A DNA stretch of 64,000 nucleotides from Roseiarcus sp963794155 (GCA_963794155.1 CAWCCX010000013.1:62001-126000), one strand, 5' to 3'; shown: positions 35,531 to 44,530, counted from the first letter of the stretch. The notes: generated by a model from the sequence alone, not told the origin. Program-made: numbers and translations.

Positions 35531-36838
35531 CTAGCGGAGTGATCGAAACGCGGCTCGGACCTCGGTGCTGAACAGCTCCGGCTGTTCCCAGGCCGCGAAG
35601 TGGCCCCCTTTGTCGGCCCGATGGAAATAGATCAGTTTGTGGTAGGCCCGCTCCGTCCAGCTCTGGGGGGCTTGAAAACTCTCGCCGGGGAAGACGGTCA
35701 CGGCCGCAGGGATGGAGACGTTGGCGGGGAGGTAAAGATTGATCTTGTTTTCCCAATAGAGTCGCGCCGAAGAAATCGCTGTGTTCGTCAGCCAGTAGAG
35801 CGTGATGTTGTCGAGCACGTCGTCGCGCGTTAGATCGCCGGCAGAGTGTCCCTCGACTGTGCGCCCGAGCACCGCCGAGGTGATCGGCGCCGCCGGCTGG
35901 GCATAGCCGTCGCCGTGATCGAGCAGCCAGGCCGCCAAGCCGGCAGGCGAATCCGCCAAGCCGGAGAGCGTTTGCGGGCGCGTTCCCATGATCTGCGCGT
36001 AGGCGCGTCGCTTGCCGAATGACAGCTTGAGCTGCTCGAAAGCATGGTCTTCGTCTGCGGTGAGACCGGCTGGCGGCGGGTCGCCGGACTGCAGCGCTTT
36101 CACGATCTCGGGCGGAACGACACCGGGCAGGTTGACGTGGATGCCCAGCAATTCCAGCGGCGCCAGCTTGGCCATCTCGTTCGACACGGGCGAACCCCAA
36201 TCCCCGCCTTGGGCGACGAAACGCGTGTAGCCGAGCCGCTTCATCAGCACGATCCAAGCGCGTGCGATGTGGGGAGGATCCCACCCGGTCGTGGTCGGCT
36301 TGCCGGAAAAGCCGTAGCCCGGCATCGATGGAATTACGAGATGGAAAGCGTCTGCGGCGGTCGCGCCATGCGCGGTGGGATCGGTCAGTGGGGCGATGAT
36401 CTTCAGCTGCTCGATGATCGAGCCGGGCCACCCGTGCGTGACGATCAGCGGCAATGCATTTTCACGTTTGGAACGAACATGAATGAAATGAATGTCGAGC
36501 CCATCGATCTCAGTTATGAATTCCGGCAAGGCGTTGAGCCGCGCCTCCACCTTGCGCCAGTCGTAATCCTTGGCCCAATAGCGCGTGAGTTCCTGCAACA
36601 TCGAGAGCGGCACGCCTTGTGATTCATCCGTGACCGTTTCGCGGTCAGGCCACCGGGTTGCGGCGATGCGCCGGCGGAGGTCGGCGAGCGCGTCTTCTGG
36701 AACGTTGATCTGGAAGGGACGGATTGCTTTGTCCTCGGTCGCTGCCGGCGACCCCGAAGAAATTACGCCAGCGGCGCCAGCGGCCGCGGAGGCGGCGAGA
36801 AAGCTGCGCCGGGTGGATGACGATGAAAGTGCCGCCAC
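35531..36838 (-). CDS. Epoxide hydrolase, EHN-domain type, Tat-signal paralogue
   Basis: A 435-residue relative of the downstream gene, with the same EHN domain, HGWPGS, GGDWGS (Asp nucleophile) and KGGHFAAWEQP motifs. It differs by an N-terminal extension STRRSFLAASAAAGAAG, a Tat signal, and by two short insertions. It starts at GTG 36838 behind AGGAGA. The paralogues therefore appear to act in two compartments. The substrate is unknown. Confidence 0.9.
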   Translation of the reverse strand: MAALSSSSTRRSFLAASAAAGAAGVISSGSPAATEDKAIRPFQINVPEDALADLRRRIAATRWPDRETVTDESQGVPLSMLQELTRYWAKDYDWRKVEARLNALPEFITEIDGLDIHFIHVRSKRENALPLIVTHGWPGSIIEQLKIIAPLTDPTAHGATAADAFHLVIPSMPGYGFSGKPTTTGWDPPHIARAWIVLMKRLGYTRFVAQGGDWGSPVSNEMAKLAPLELLGIHVNLPGVVPPEIVKALQSGDPPPAGLTADEDHAFEQLKLSFGKRRAYAQIMGTRPQTLSGLADSPAGLAAWLLDHGDGYAQPAAPITSAVLGRTVEGHSAGDLTRDDVLDNITLYWLTNTAISSARLYWENKINLYLPANVSIPAAVTVFPGESFQAPQSWTERAYHKLIYFHRADKGGHFAAWEQPELFSTEVRAAFRSLR

Positions 36839-36880
36839 GATCGTTCTCCTGACCTGAGAAGGGGCGATGGAACGCTGTCT

Positions 36881-37000
36881 TCACACCTGTTCAACTCGAA
36901 GCTCAATGAGATTGAGCGGCGGATTATCAAATGTGATCCGCCAATAGGCGGGCGACCGCCGGGCGAGCCGGATCTGCGCCGTCTTCGGTGCTGCGTTCAC
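36881..37000 (-). pseudogene. N-terminal relic of an enoyl-CoA hydratase/isomerase
   Basis: From GTG 37000 (GGGAGG six bases upstream) the frame reads 39 codons. AYWRITFDNPPLNLIEL is the N-terminal strand motif of crotonase-family proteins. A stop at 36881 then ends it and no further crotonase sequence follows. The intact ribosome site and start show it was once a gene; the rest has been deleted, possibly when the epoxide hydrolase genes arrived. Confidence 0.65.
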
Positions 37001-37111
37001 GACAGCCTCCCGGGGAAACCGCAATTAGGATGTCCGGAATTTAACTCGGGCTCCAGAGGGCCGCTACTGGACGATGGTATCGCCGACCGCGGGCGAGGCG
37101 AACTGCGGCGG

Positions 37112-37557
37112 GTGGGCGATGACGACATGGCGGACATGACCATTCCCCATCGGGCAAAGCGGCTTCACGCCATGCCTTACGAGCCGCTCAGCATCGCGCT
37201 GGTCCAAGGCCTCGCGGCGGCCAGCCGGCTCGCCGACGGCCTCGTCGGTGCGAACGACGACGCCTGTCACCTGCCGGAATTGCTGCGGGTGAAGGGCCGA
37301 CTTCTATTGGCGTCGCCACGGCCTGGAGGCGATGAGGCGGAAGCGTGCTTTGCGCGGTCGCTTGAACTCGCCCGCGGTCAGGGCGCTCCGGCGTGGGAGT
37401 TGCGGACGGCGATCGACCTCGCAGGGCTGCTTGCCGATCAGGGACGATCGACCGCCGCCCTCACGCTTCTCCACGGAGCCTACGACAAGTTCGCTGAGGG
37501 CTTGATACCGCGGACCTCAAGGCCGCCAAGCGGCTCTTGGCGAGCCTCCTCGACTAG
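37112..37557 (+). pseudogene. C-terminal relic of a TPR-containing ATPase/adenylate-cyclase-type regulator
   Basis: The translation PYEPLSIALVQGLAAASRLADGL, CHLPELLRVKGRLLLA and EAEACFARSLELARGQGAPAWELR matches the C-terminal TPR part of large signal-transduction ATPases. Near 37500 the frame slips: after KFAEGL the expected ending DTADLKAAKRLLASLLD with stop at 37555-37557 is found in another frame, so one base is missing. The upstream domains are absent. The piece adjoins the 3' end of gltA. Confidence 0.65.
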
Positions 37558-37567
37558 CGAAGCTCCC

Positions 37568-38908
37568 TCACCGGTTGCCCATCGGCTTATATTCGCGCGC
37601 CGGCGAGCCGGTGTAGAGCTGGCGCGGCCGGCCGATCTTCTGCTCGGGATCTTGGATCATCTCCTTCCACTGGGCGATCCAGCCGACGGTGCGAGCGACC
37701 GCGAACAGGACGGTGAACATCGAGGTCGGAAAACCCATCGCCTTCAGCGTGATCCCGGAATAAAAGTCGATGTTCGGATAGAGCTTCTTCTCGATGAAAT
37801 AATCGTCGTGAAGCGCGATGCGCTCGAGCTCTACCGCCACGTCGAGCAGCGGATCGTCCTTGATCCCAAGCTCGTTGAGCACCTCGTGCGCGGTCTTCTG
37901 CATGATTTTGGCGCGCGGATCGTAGTTCTTGTACACCCGATGGCCAAACCCCATCAGGCGGAACGGATCGTTCTTGTCCTTCGCCTTGGCGATGAATTTG
38001 GGAATATTTTCGACCCTTCCGATCTCGCCCAGCATCTTCAGCGCCGCCTCGTTGGCGCCGCCGTGCGCCGGACCCCAGAGACAGGCGATGCCGGCGGCGA
38101 TGCAGGCGAAAGGATTCGCGCCCGACGATCCGGCGAGCCGCACCGTCGACGTCGAGGCGTTCTGCTCGTGGTCGGCGTGGAGAATGAAGATGCGGTCGAG
38201 CGCCCGCGCCAGCACGGCGTTGGCCTTGTAATCCTCGCACGGAACCGAGAAGCACATCCGCAGAAAATTCGAAGCATAGTCGAGCTCGTTCTTCGGATAG
38301 ACGAACGGCTGGCCGATCGCATATTTGAAAGCCATCGCGGCAAGCGTCGGCGCCTTGGCGATCATGCGGATCGAAGCGACCTCGCGCTGCCATGGATCGT
38401 TGATATCGGTGGAGTCGTGATAGAAGGCGGCGAGCGCGCCGACGCTCGCCACCATCACCGACATCGGATGCGCGTCGCGGCGGAAACCGTTGAAGAACCG
38501 GTTCATCTGTTCGTGCACCATCGTGTGGCGCGTGACCCGGTAGTCGAAGTCGGCCTTCTGCGCCGCGTTCGGCAGTTCGCCGTACAGGAGCAGGTAGCAG
38601 GTCTCGAGGAAATCGCCGTGCTCGGCGAGCTCGTCGATCGGATAGCCGCGGTAGAGCAGCACCCCCTCATCGCCGTCGATATAGGTGATTTTCAATTCCG
38701 TGCTCGCAGTCGAGGTGAAACCGGGGTCGTAGGTGAACATGCCGGTCTGGCCGTAGAGCTTGCCGATGTCGACGACCGAGGGGCCGATGGTGCCGTGCTT
38801 GATCGGCAGCTCGACCGATTTCTGGCCGACGGTCAGAGTGGCGACGGCCGGGGCCGACTTCCTGGTCGGTTTGTCGTCGACGGCGAGGGTGGCGGAGGTC
38901 GGTGTCAT
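37568..38908 (-). CDS. gltA: Citrate synthase (type II)
   Basis: Condenses acetyl-CoA and oxaloacetate in the TCA cycle. 446 residues, with the catalytic set HADHEQNASTSTVR, GPAHGGANEAALKML (His) and GFGHRVYKNYDPRAK (His), followed by the C-terminal Asp region FYSGITLKAMGFP. The N-terminal beta domain (about 25-60) marks the hexameric, NADH-sensitive type. GGGAGA lies ten bases upstream of ATG 38908. A palindrome covers the promoter region. Confidence 0.97.
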   Translation of the reverse strand: MTPTSATLAVDDKPTRKSAPAVATLTVGQKSVELPIKHGTIGPSVVDIGKLYGQTGMFTYDPGFTSTASTELKITYIDGDEGVLLYRGYPIDELAEHGDFLETCYLLLYGELPNAAQKADFDYRVTRHTMVHEQMNRFFNGFRRDAHPMSVMVASVGALAAFYHDSTDINDPWQREVASIRMIAKAPTLAAMAFKYAIGQPFVYPKNELDYASNFLRMCFSVPCEDYKANAVLARALDRIFILHADHEQNASTSTVRLAGSSGANPFACIAAGIACLWGPAHGGANEAALKMLGEIGRVENIPKFIAKAKDKNDPFRLMGFGHRVYKNYDPRAKIMQKTAHEVLNELGIKDDPLLDVAVELERIALHDDYFIEKKLYPNIDFYSGITLKAMGFPTSMFTVLFAVARTVGWIAQWKEMIQDPEQKIGRPRQLYTGSPAREYKPMGNR

Positions 38909-38938
38909 CGAGCGTCTCCCATAGGCTCAAAGCGCTCT

Positions 38939-38966
38939 TGCACTGCAATATCTTTATTGCAGCGCA
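38939..38966 (-). promoter_or_regulatory. Palindrome upstream of gltA
   Basis: CTGCAATA (38943-38950), TCTT, TATTGCAG (38955-38962) form a perfect 8-4-8 inverted repeat; extending the arms to 12 bp costs one mismatch. It is 31-58 bases upstream of the gltA start, where a repressor would act. The regulator is unknown. Confidence 0.45.
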
Positions 38967-39009
38967 TTACGGGCGACAAGTCAAACCAAAGGAGCGTGAC
39001 GGCCGGCGG

Positions 39010-40326
39010 CTATTGCGGATTTTCGAAGCTGAACGTCTGGCTGTTTTCATCGTACGCGAACAACTCGCCATAACGGCCGAGATTGGTGATCGACCTCAGG
39101 GTCCGCTCAGCGTAGTCCTCGCTCATATAATCTTCCAGTTCCTCGCGAAAGCGGGTCGCGGGCGCGCGATGGGTTGGGCGTTCGTCGAGAACCCGCTTGA
39201 TGTGGGAGGCGAGGGGGATATGCGCGAGCACCTGGTCGCCGAACACCTTCTTGCGCTGGTCGACATCCATGTCGACGAAGCGCTGGCCGAGGGGGGTGAG
39301 TTTGATGTCGGCGTCCTCGAACTCCGCCAAGCGCAACAATTGCAACGTTTCGCCGAGCGGGAACAGTTCGTCGATCTCGAGCTGGAGCGAGTCGGCCAGA
39401 TGCGGAAGGTCCGCCTTGCCGTTGTACGGCGGGGCGGCGATCTCCTCGAGCATGCCGGCGAGCGAGTTGGTCGACACCCGCGGAAGCGCAAGCCCAAGGC
39501 CCATCGCCGCCGCCGCGGCTTCGCGCGCCGCCGGCTTGGTGGTGTCCGGCCGTTGGGTCATCAAGGCATAGATCCCGTCGACCAGCTCGCGGAAGTTCGG
39601 GTCGAGCCGGTCGCGCGGGTGGGGCAGCGTGACCGGAATCTCGGAAGCGATGCGGCCGGGATTGGACGACAGCACCAGGACCCGGTCGGCCATCAGGACC
39701 GCCTCCTCGATGTTGTGGGTGACCATCAGGATGGCCTTGATCGGGATCCGCCCCTCTTGCCACAGGTCGAGCAGATCGGTGCGCAGGGTTTCGGCGGTGA
39801 GGACGTCGAGCGCCGAAAACGGCTCGTCCATCAACAGGATCTTCGGCTGCATGACCAGCGCCCGGGCGAAGCCGACGCGCTGACGCATGCCGCCCGACAA
39901 TTCCTTCGGATAGGCCAATTCGAAGCCGTCCAGCCCGATCGTGTCGATCGCCTTGAGCGCCCGCTTGCGTGTCTCGTCCACCGGCACCCCGTCGGCGCGC
40001 AGCCCGAGTTCGACGTTGTCGAGCACGTCGAGCCACGGGAAGAGGGCGAAGCTCTGAAAGACCATCGCAACATCCTTGGCCGGCCCAATGACCGGCTCGC
40101 CGGAGATCGTGACCGTCCCCTCGGTCGGCCGCGTGAGCCCGGAGATGATGCGCAACAGCGTCGACTTGCCGGAGCCCGACCGGCCAAGCAGGGCGACGAT
40201 CTCCCCGGTCTTCATGCTCAGCGAAACCTCGCTCAAGACCGGCGCGCGGGACTCGCCCGACCCGGTTTGGAAGACCTGGGTCACTTTGTCGATGTTCAGG
40301 AGCGTCGTGATCGCTGGGTCCAACAT
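39010..40326 (-). CDS. ABC transporter ATPase (nitrate/sulfonate/taurine type) with C-terminal AAA-associated domain
   Basis: A 438-residue ATPase. Walker A GRSGSGKST (near 50), Q-loop MVFQSFALFPW, signature LSGGMRQRVGFARAL, Walker B ILLMDEPFSALD and H-loop VTHNIEEAV are all intact. Residues after about 270 form the extra domain seen in some NitT/TauT ATPases (LQLEIDELFPLGETLQLL, RTLRSITNLGRYGELFAY). ATG 40326 has AGGAG at good spacing. It pairs with the fused permease gene 27 bp upstream. Confidence 0.9.
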   Translation of the reverse strand: MLDPAITTLLNIDKVTQVFQTGSGESRAPVLSEVSLSMKTGEIVALLGRSGSGKSTLLRIISGLTRPTEGTVTISGEPVIGPAKDVAMVFQSFALFPWLDVLDNVELGLRADGVPVDETRKRALKAIDTIGLDGFELAYPKELSGGMRQRVGFARALVMQPKILLMDEPFSALDVLTAETLRTDLLDLWQEGRIPIKAILMVTHNIEEAVLMADRVLVLSSNPGRIASEIPVTLPHPRDRLDPNFRELVDGIYALMTQRPDTTKPAAREAAAAAMGLGLALPRVSTNSLAGMLEEIAAPPYNGKADLPHLADSLQLEIDELFPLGETLQLLRLAEFEDADIKLTPLGQRFVDMDVDQRKKVFGDQVLAHIPLASHIKRVLDERPTHRAPATRFREELEDYMSEDYAERTLRSITNLGRYGELFAYDENSQTFSFENPQ

Positions 40327-40353
40327 GGCCAACTCCTCGATGGACGATAGGGA

Positions 40354-42087
40354 CTAAAGGCGCAGCCGGCGCTCGGCGTAGGCGTAGAGCCGGCGCCAGA
40401 ACAAGCGATTGAAAACCGTGACGAACAGCGACATGACGGCGACGCCAAGCACGATTTTTGGGAAGTCGCCCTTGCCGGTCGCCTTGGCGATATAGGAGCC
40501 GACGCCGTCGGCGACCACGGTATGGTCCTTCCACTTCACGTATTCGGCGACGATCGAGGCGTTCCACGAGCCGCCCGAGGCGGTGATCGCGCCCGTTATG
40601 TAATAGGGCATGACGCCCGGAATGATGACCTGCTTCCACCATTGCCAGCCGTGCACGTGGAAATTCGCCGCCGCCTCCCGGAGGTCGTTGGGAAAGGCCG
40701 CCGCGCCGCCGATCGTGTTGAACACGATGTACCACTGGGTGCCGAAAACGATGAGGAAGCTCAGCCAAATGTTGGGGTTGAGATTGTAAGCGAGCACCAG
40801 GCTGACAGCGGCGCCGAACAGGAGGTTGACCGGGAAGGCGGCGAGGAACTGGGCGACCGGCTGAACGGCTTCCGCCCAGCGCGGTCTAAGCCCGACCCAG
40901 ACGCTGATCGGCACCCAGACCACGGTTGCGAGCGCCATGAGCGCGACGACGCGAATGAGCGTGTAGAAGGTGAGAACAAAGACCCGCGCCACCTCGTCCC
41001 AGCTCACGCCGGTGGCGATATAGGAGATGGTGAGCCAGGCAGCCCACGCGGCGACGGCGATGACGATGAGGATCCATAGCGCGTCGATCAGCCGCGAAGG
41101 CGCCTGCGATTTCGACGGACCTGGCGCCGACGCAAAACGTGGGAGGCGCACCGGCCAGAAGCTCAGGCTGCGCATTGCGGCGGCGATCGGCAAGAAACCC
41201 GACTTCAGCCAAAATGTGCGCTTGATCAGGTTGAGCATCCAGGAGGTCTCGACATCCTGGCTCTCCGACAATTCGACCCGGAACTTCGCCGCCCAGGCGA
41301 CGATCGGCCGGAACAGCAACTGGTCGTAAAGGAGGATGACGATCCCCATCGTCAGCACCGCTGCGCTGATCGCCCACCAGTTGCCTTCGTCGTTCGCCTT
41401 GGCGATGTAGGAACCAACTCCCGGCAGGGTGATGGTCGTGTCGCCGACCGTGATCGCCTCCGAGGCGACGACGAAGAACCAGCCGCCCGACATCGACATC
41501 ATGGTGTTCCAGATCAGGCCCGGCATCGCGAACGGCGCTTCGAGCTGCCAGAACTTCTGCCACCCGGTGAGCCGGAAGCCGCGCGCGACTTCGTCCAGAT
41601 CGGGCGGCACGGTGCGCAGCGACTGGTAGAACGAAAAGGCCATGTTCCAGGCTTGGCTGGTGAAGATGGCGAAGATCGCCGCCAGCTCCGCGCCCAAGGT
41701 GTTGCCGGGGAAGAGGCCGAGGAAGAAGGTCACGGTGAACGACAGAAAGCCGAGGATCGGCACCGACTGAAGGATGTCGAGCACCGGGATCAGCACCATC
41801 TCCGCCCGCCGGCTCTTGGCTGCGAGTGTGGCGTAGGTGAAGGTGAAAACGAGCGACGCGGCGAGCGCGGCGAACATGCGCAGGACCGTCCGGAACGCGT
41901 AATAGGGCAATTGCCAATAGTCGAGCGACACCACCTGTTCGTTCGCCGCCGGCAAAGGCGCGGAAATGCCGTGATAGCTTTTGGCGATCCCGGTCAGGAC
42001 CGCCAGAATCGCCGCGAAAGCGATGAGGTCCCATTGGTTCGGCAGGATTCGGCGCCCGGCGGACACAAAGGTGGTCAGTTGAGGCAT
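40354..42087 (-). CDS. ABC transporter permease with two fused MetI-type domains
   Basis: A 577-residue integral membrane protein. Two permease halves are visible, each with an EAA loop: VARGFRLTGWQKFWQLEAPFAMPGLIWN (about residue 170) and REAAANFHVHGWQWWKQVIIPGVMPYY (near 480). Each half is followed by a similar glycine-rich GVGSYIAKA segment, showing internal duplication. I start at ATG 42087 (MPQLTTF) with GGAAG upstream. No substrate-binding protein gene is adjacent, so the solute (nitrate, sulfonate, bicarbonate or other) is unknown. Confidence 0.88.
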   Translation of the reverse strand: MPQLTTFVSAGRRILPNQWDLIAFAAILAVLTGIAKSYHGISAPLPAANEQVVSLDYWQLPYYAFRTVLRMFAALAASLVFTFTYATLAAKSRRAEMVLIPVLDILQSVPILGFLSFTVTFFLGLFPGNTLGAELAAIFAIFTSQAWNMAFSFYQSLRTVPPDLDEVARGFRLTGWQKFWQLEAPFAMPGLIWNTMMSMSGGWFFVVASEAITVGDTTITLPGVGSYIAKANDEGNWWAISAAVLTMGIVILLYDQLLFRPIVAWAAKFRVELSESQDVETSWMLNLIKRTFWLKSGFLPIAAAMRSLSFWPVRLPRFASAPGPSKSQAPSRLIDALWILIVIAVAAWAAWLTISYIATGVSWDEVARVFVLTFYTLIRVVALMALATVVWVPISVWVGLRPRWAEAVQPVAQFLAAFPVNLLFGAAVSLVLAYNLNPNIWLSFLIVFGTQWYIVFNTIGGAAAFPNDLREAAANFHVHGWQWWKQVIIPGVMPYYITGAITASGGSWNASIVAEYVKWKDHTVVADGVGSYIAKATGKGDFPKIVLGVAVMSLFVTVFNRLFWRRLYAYAERRLRL

Positions 42088-42500
42088 CGGCGACTTCCGC
42101 TTGGCGAGGCGACGCGGGGGCGAGCGGGGCGGCCAAACGGACGCTAAGAAAGCGTCAAACACGTTTGTCGCGGCCGAAGCAATCGGAATTTGCGCCGCCC
42201 GCCTGAGGTCGCGCCCGAGGCTAGCCATGAGCAGCGGCTATGACAGTATGACGACAAGGATCGTGGGGCGCGGGGTCGCGTGCCGAGGGCGGGACGGACT
42301 GGCGTTTCGGTGCGCGAACGCCAATTCTGGCCGGCTGGGCTTTTTGCGCTCGGCTTGCCTTTCCGCTTCGGGTCTCCTATATCGCCCGCCATTCCACAGG
42401 CGGATTATTCGCGGCTCCTGCTCAAGGTCCCGCTCCGGTGGCGGAGCTTGCTTCGCCTTCACTGATCCGCCGAGGCTCAACCGGATGAAGGACGACCCCC
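42088..42500. other. Divergent intergenic region before rpsB
   Basis: 413 bases between the permease gene and rpsB. The right half holds the rpsB promoter and a leader of about 110 bases with the complementary patches CCGCTCC/GGAGCTT near 42430-42450. The left half shows nothing I can name. Confidence 0.6.
42355..42383 (+). promoter_or_regulatory. Sigma-70 type promoter of rpsB-tsf
   Basis: TTGCCT (42355-42360) and TATATC (42378-42383) are separated by 17 bases, a near-consensus housekeeping promoter. Transcription would start near 42390, leaving a leader of about 110 bases before the rpsB ATG, long enough for S2 autoregulation. Confidence 0.6.
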
Positions 42501-43538
42501 ATGGCTTTGCCAGATTTCACCATGCGCCAGTTGCTCGAGGCGGGCGCCCATTTCGGCCACCAGTCGCACCGCTGGAACCCGAAAATGGAGCGCTATATCT
42601 ACGGTTCGCGCAACTCGATCCACATCATCGACCTCGCCCAGACGGTGCCGTTGCTCCATCAGGCGCTGAAGACGGTCTCCGACACGGTCGCCAAGGGCGG
42701 ACGGGTGCTGTTCGTCGGCACCAAGCGCCAGGCGTCCGACGAGATCGCGGCTGCGGCCAAGCGTTCGGCGCAATATTTCGTCAACGCGCGCTGGCTCGGC
42801 GGCATGCTGACCAACTGGAAGACGATCTCGGCTTCGATCTCGCGCCTGCGCAAAGTCGACGAGCTCCTGGGCGAAGGCGCGAAAGGCCTGACCAAGAAGG
42901 AGCGCCTAATGCTGTCGCGGGAGCGCGAAAAACTTGAGACCGCGCTCGGCGGCATCAAGGACATGGGCGGCGTTCCCGATCTGGTTTTCGTCATCGACAC
43001 CAACAAGGAAGCGCTGGCGATCAAGGAGGCCAACCGCCTGAAGATTCCGGTGATCGCCATCCTGGACACCAATAGCGACCCGGACGGCATCGCCTTTCCC
43101 GTCCCGGCGAACGACGACGCCGGCCGCGCCATTCAGCTCTATTGCGACCTCGTCGCCCGCGCCGCGATCGACGGCATCTCGAGGGGTCAAGGCGCGCATG
43201 GGGTCGACGTTGGCGCGGCGGAGACGCCGGTCGTCGAACCGTTGCCGGAGCCCGTCGAACTCGAGGGGGCTTCGACGGCCGAGGCTGAGGCGTCACCGAC
43301 CGAGCAGTTCGAGCTCCTCGCCGCGCCGCGCGGCGCCCCGGACGACCTGGCCAAGCTCACCGGCGTCGGCCCGCAGATCGTCAAGAAGCTCAACGAACAT
43401 GGCGTGTTTCACTACTGGCAACTCGCTGCGATGACGCCGGAGGATGCGGCCAAGCTCGATGCCGATCTCAGGTTCAACGGCCGGGTCGCCCGCGACAAGT
43501 GGAGCGAGCAGGCGCGCGCGCTGATGGCCGCCGAGTAG
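42501..43538 (+). CDS. rpsB: Ribosomal protein S2 with C-terminal extension
   Basis: 30S subunit protein. Starts MALPDFTMRQLLEAGAHFGHQSHRWNP, the classical S2 signature. The core ends near residue 235 (ARAAIDGI). An acidic linker rich in Glu/Pro then leads to a tail DDLAKLTGVGPQIVKKLNEHGVFHYWQLA, a helix-hairpin-helix-like module also seen at the end of some alphaproteobacterial ribosomal proteins. Total 345 residues against about 240 in E. coli. Confidence 0.98.
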   Translation: MALPDFTMRQLLEAGAHFGHQSHRWNPKMERYIYGSRNSIHIIDLAQTVPLLHQALKTVSDTVAKGGRVLFVGTKRQASDEIAAAAKRSAQYFVNARWLGGMLTNWKTISASISRLRKVDELLGEGAKGLTKKERLMLSREREKLETALGGIKDMGGVPDLVFVIDTNKEALAIKEANRLKIPVIAILDTNSDPDGIAFPVPANDDAGRAIQLYCDLVARAAIDGISRGQGAHGVDVGAAETPVVEPLPEPVELEGASTAEAEASPTEQFELLAAPRGAPDDLAKLTGVGPQIVKKLNEHGVFHYWQLAAMTPEDAAKLDADLRFNGRVARDKWSEQARALMAAE

Positions 43539-43617
43539 GCCTTGATCTGATCCAAAGCCGCGTCGCGGCGGCGCGTTGCGCCGGGCGCGCGGCGCATGAG
43601 AATTGAAGAGGGACGCG

Positions 43618-44511
43618 ATGGCGACCATTTCCGCGGGGCTGGTCAAGGATCTGCGCGAAAAGACCGGCGCGGGCATGATGGATTGCAAGAATGCGCTGAG
43701 CGAGACCAACGGCGACATCGACCAGGCGGTCGACTGGCTGCGCAAGAAAGGCCTCGCCAAGGCGGCCAAGAAAAGCGGGCGGGTGGCGGCTGAGGGTCTT
43801 GTCGGACTGGCCGTCGAGGCCAATCTCGGCGTCGTCGTCGAGGTCAATTCCGAGACCGATTTCGTCGCCCGCAACGACGACTTCCAGGCGCTGGTCAGAG
43901 GCGTGCTCGCGGTCGCGCTCGACCACGCGCCCGAGGTCAATGCAGAGACGGTGCTCGGCGCGCATTATCCGGGCGGCGGCACGGTGAGCGAGGCGATCGC
44001 CAACGCCATCGCCACCATCGGCGAGAACATGACGCTGCGCCGCGCGCAGGGTCTGCAAGTCGCCGAGGGTGCGATTGGCCATTACGTGCATGGGTCGATC
44101 GCCGACGGCCTCGGCCGGATCGGGGTGATTGTTGGGCTCAAATCCGCCGGCGACAGGGATCGGCTGGTCGCGCTCGGCCGCCAGCTCGCCATGCATGTCG
44201 CCGCCGCGAGCCCGGTCGCTCTCGACCCCGCCGGGCTCGATCCGGCGACCGTTGCGCGCGAGCGGGCGGTGCTGGCCGAGAAGAACGCCGGCAAGCCCGC
44301 AAACGTGCTCGAGAAGATCGTCGAATCGGGTCTGAAGACCTTCTACAAGGAGGTTTGCCTCGTCGATCAGGCTTACGTCCACGACCCCGCCAAGACCGTC
44401 GCTCAGGCGATCAAGGAGGCCGAGAAGACGGTCGGGGCGCCGATCGCCGTCACCGGCTTCGTCCGCTACGCGTTGGGCGAAGGCGTCGAGAAGCCGGCGG
44501 AAGAGGCCTGA
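43618..44511 (+). CDS. tsf: Elongation factor Ts
   Basis: Nucleotide exchange factor for EF-Tu. LVKDLREKTGAGMMDCKNAL and VNSETDFVARN are the two Ts signatures. Start chosen at ATG 43618 behind AGAGGGA; the frame extends to a TTG at 43603 without support. 297 residues. A strong terminator follows 20 bases after the stop. Confidence 0.98.
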   Translation: MATISAGLVKDLREKTGAGMMDCKNALSETNGDIDQAVDWLRKKGLAKAAKKSGRVAAEGLVGLAVEANLGVVVEVNSETDFVARNDDFQALVRGVLAVALDHAPEVNAETVLGAHYPGGGTVSEAIANAIATIGENMTLRRAQGLQVAEGAIGHYVHGSIADGLGRIGVIVGLKSAGDRDRLVALGRQLAMHVAAASPVALDPAGLDPATVARERAVLAEKNAGKPANVLEKIVESGLKTFYKEVCLVDQAYVHDPAKTVAQAIKEAEKTVGAPIAVTGFVRYALGEGVEKPAEEA

Positions 44512-44530
44512 CGGCCTGACGAATTCACCA

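Noticed and set aside
37558..39073. Continuation of the plus-strand frame from the TPR relic across gltA
   Set aside because: Antisense of citrate synthase; the family likeness ends near 37500.
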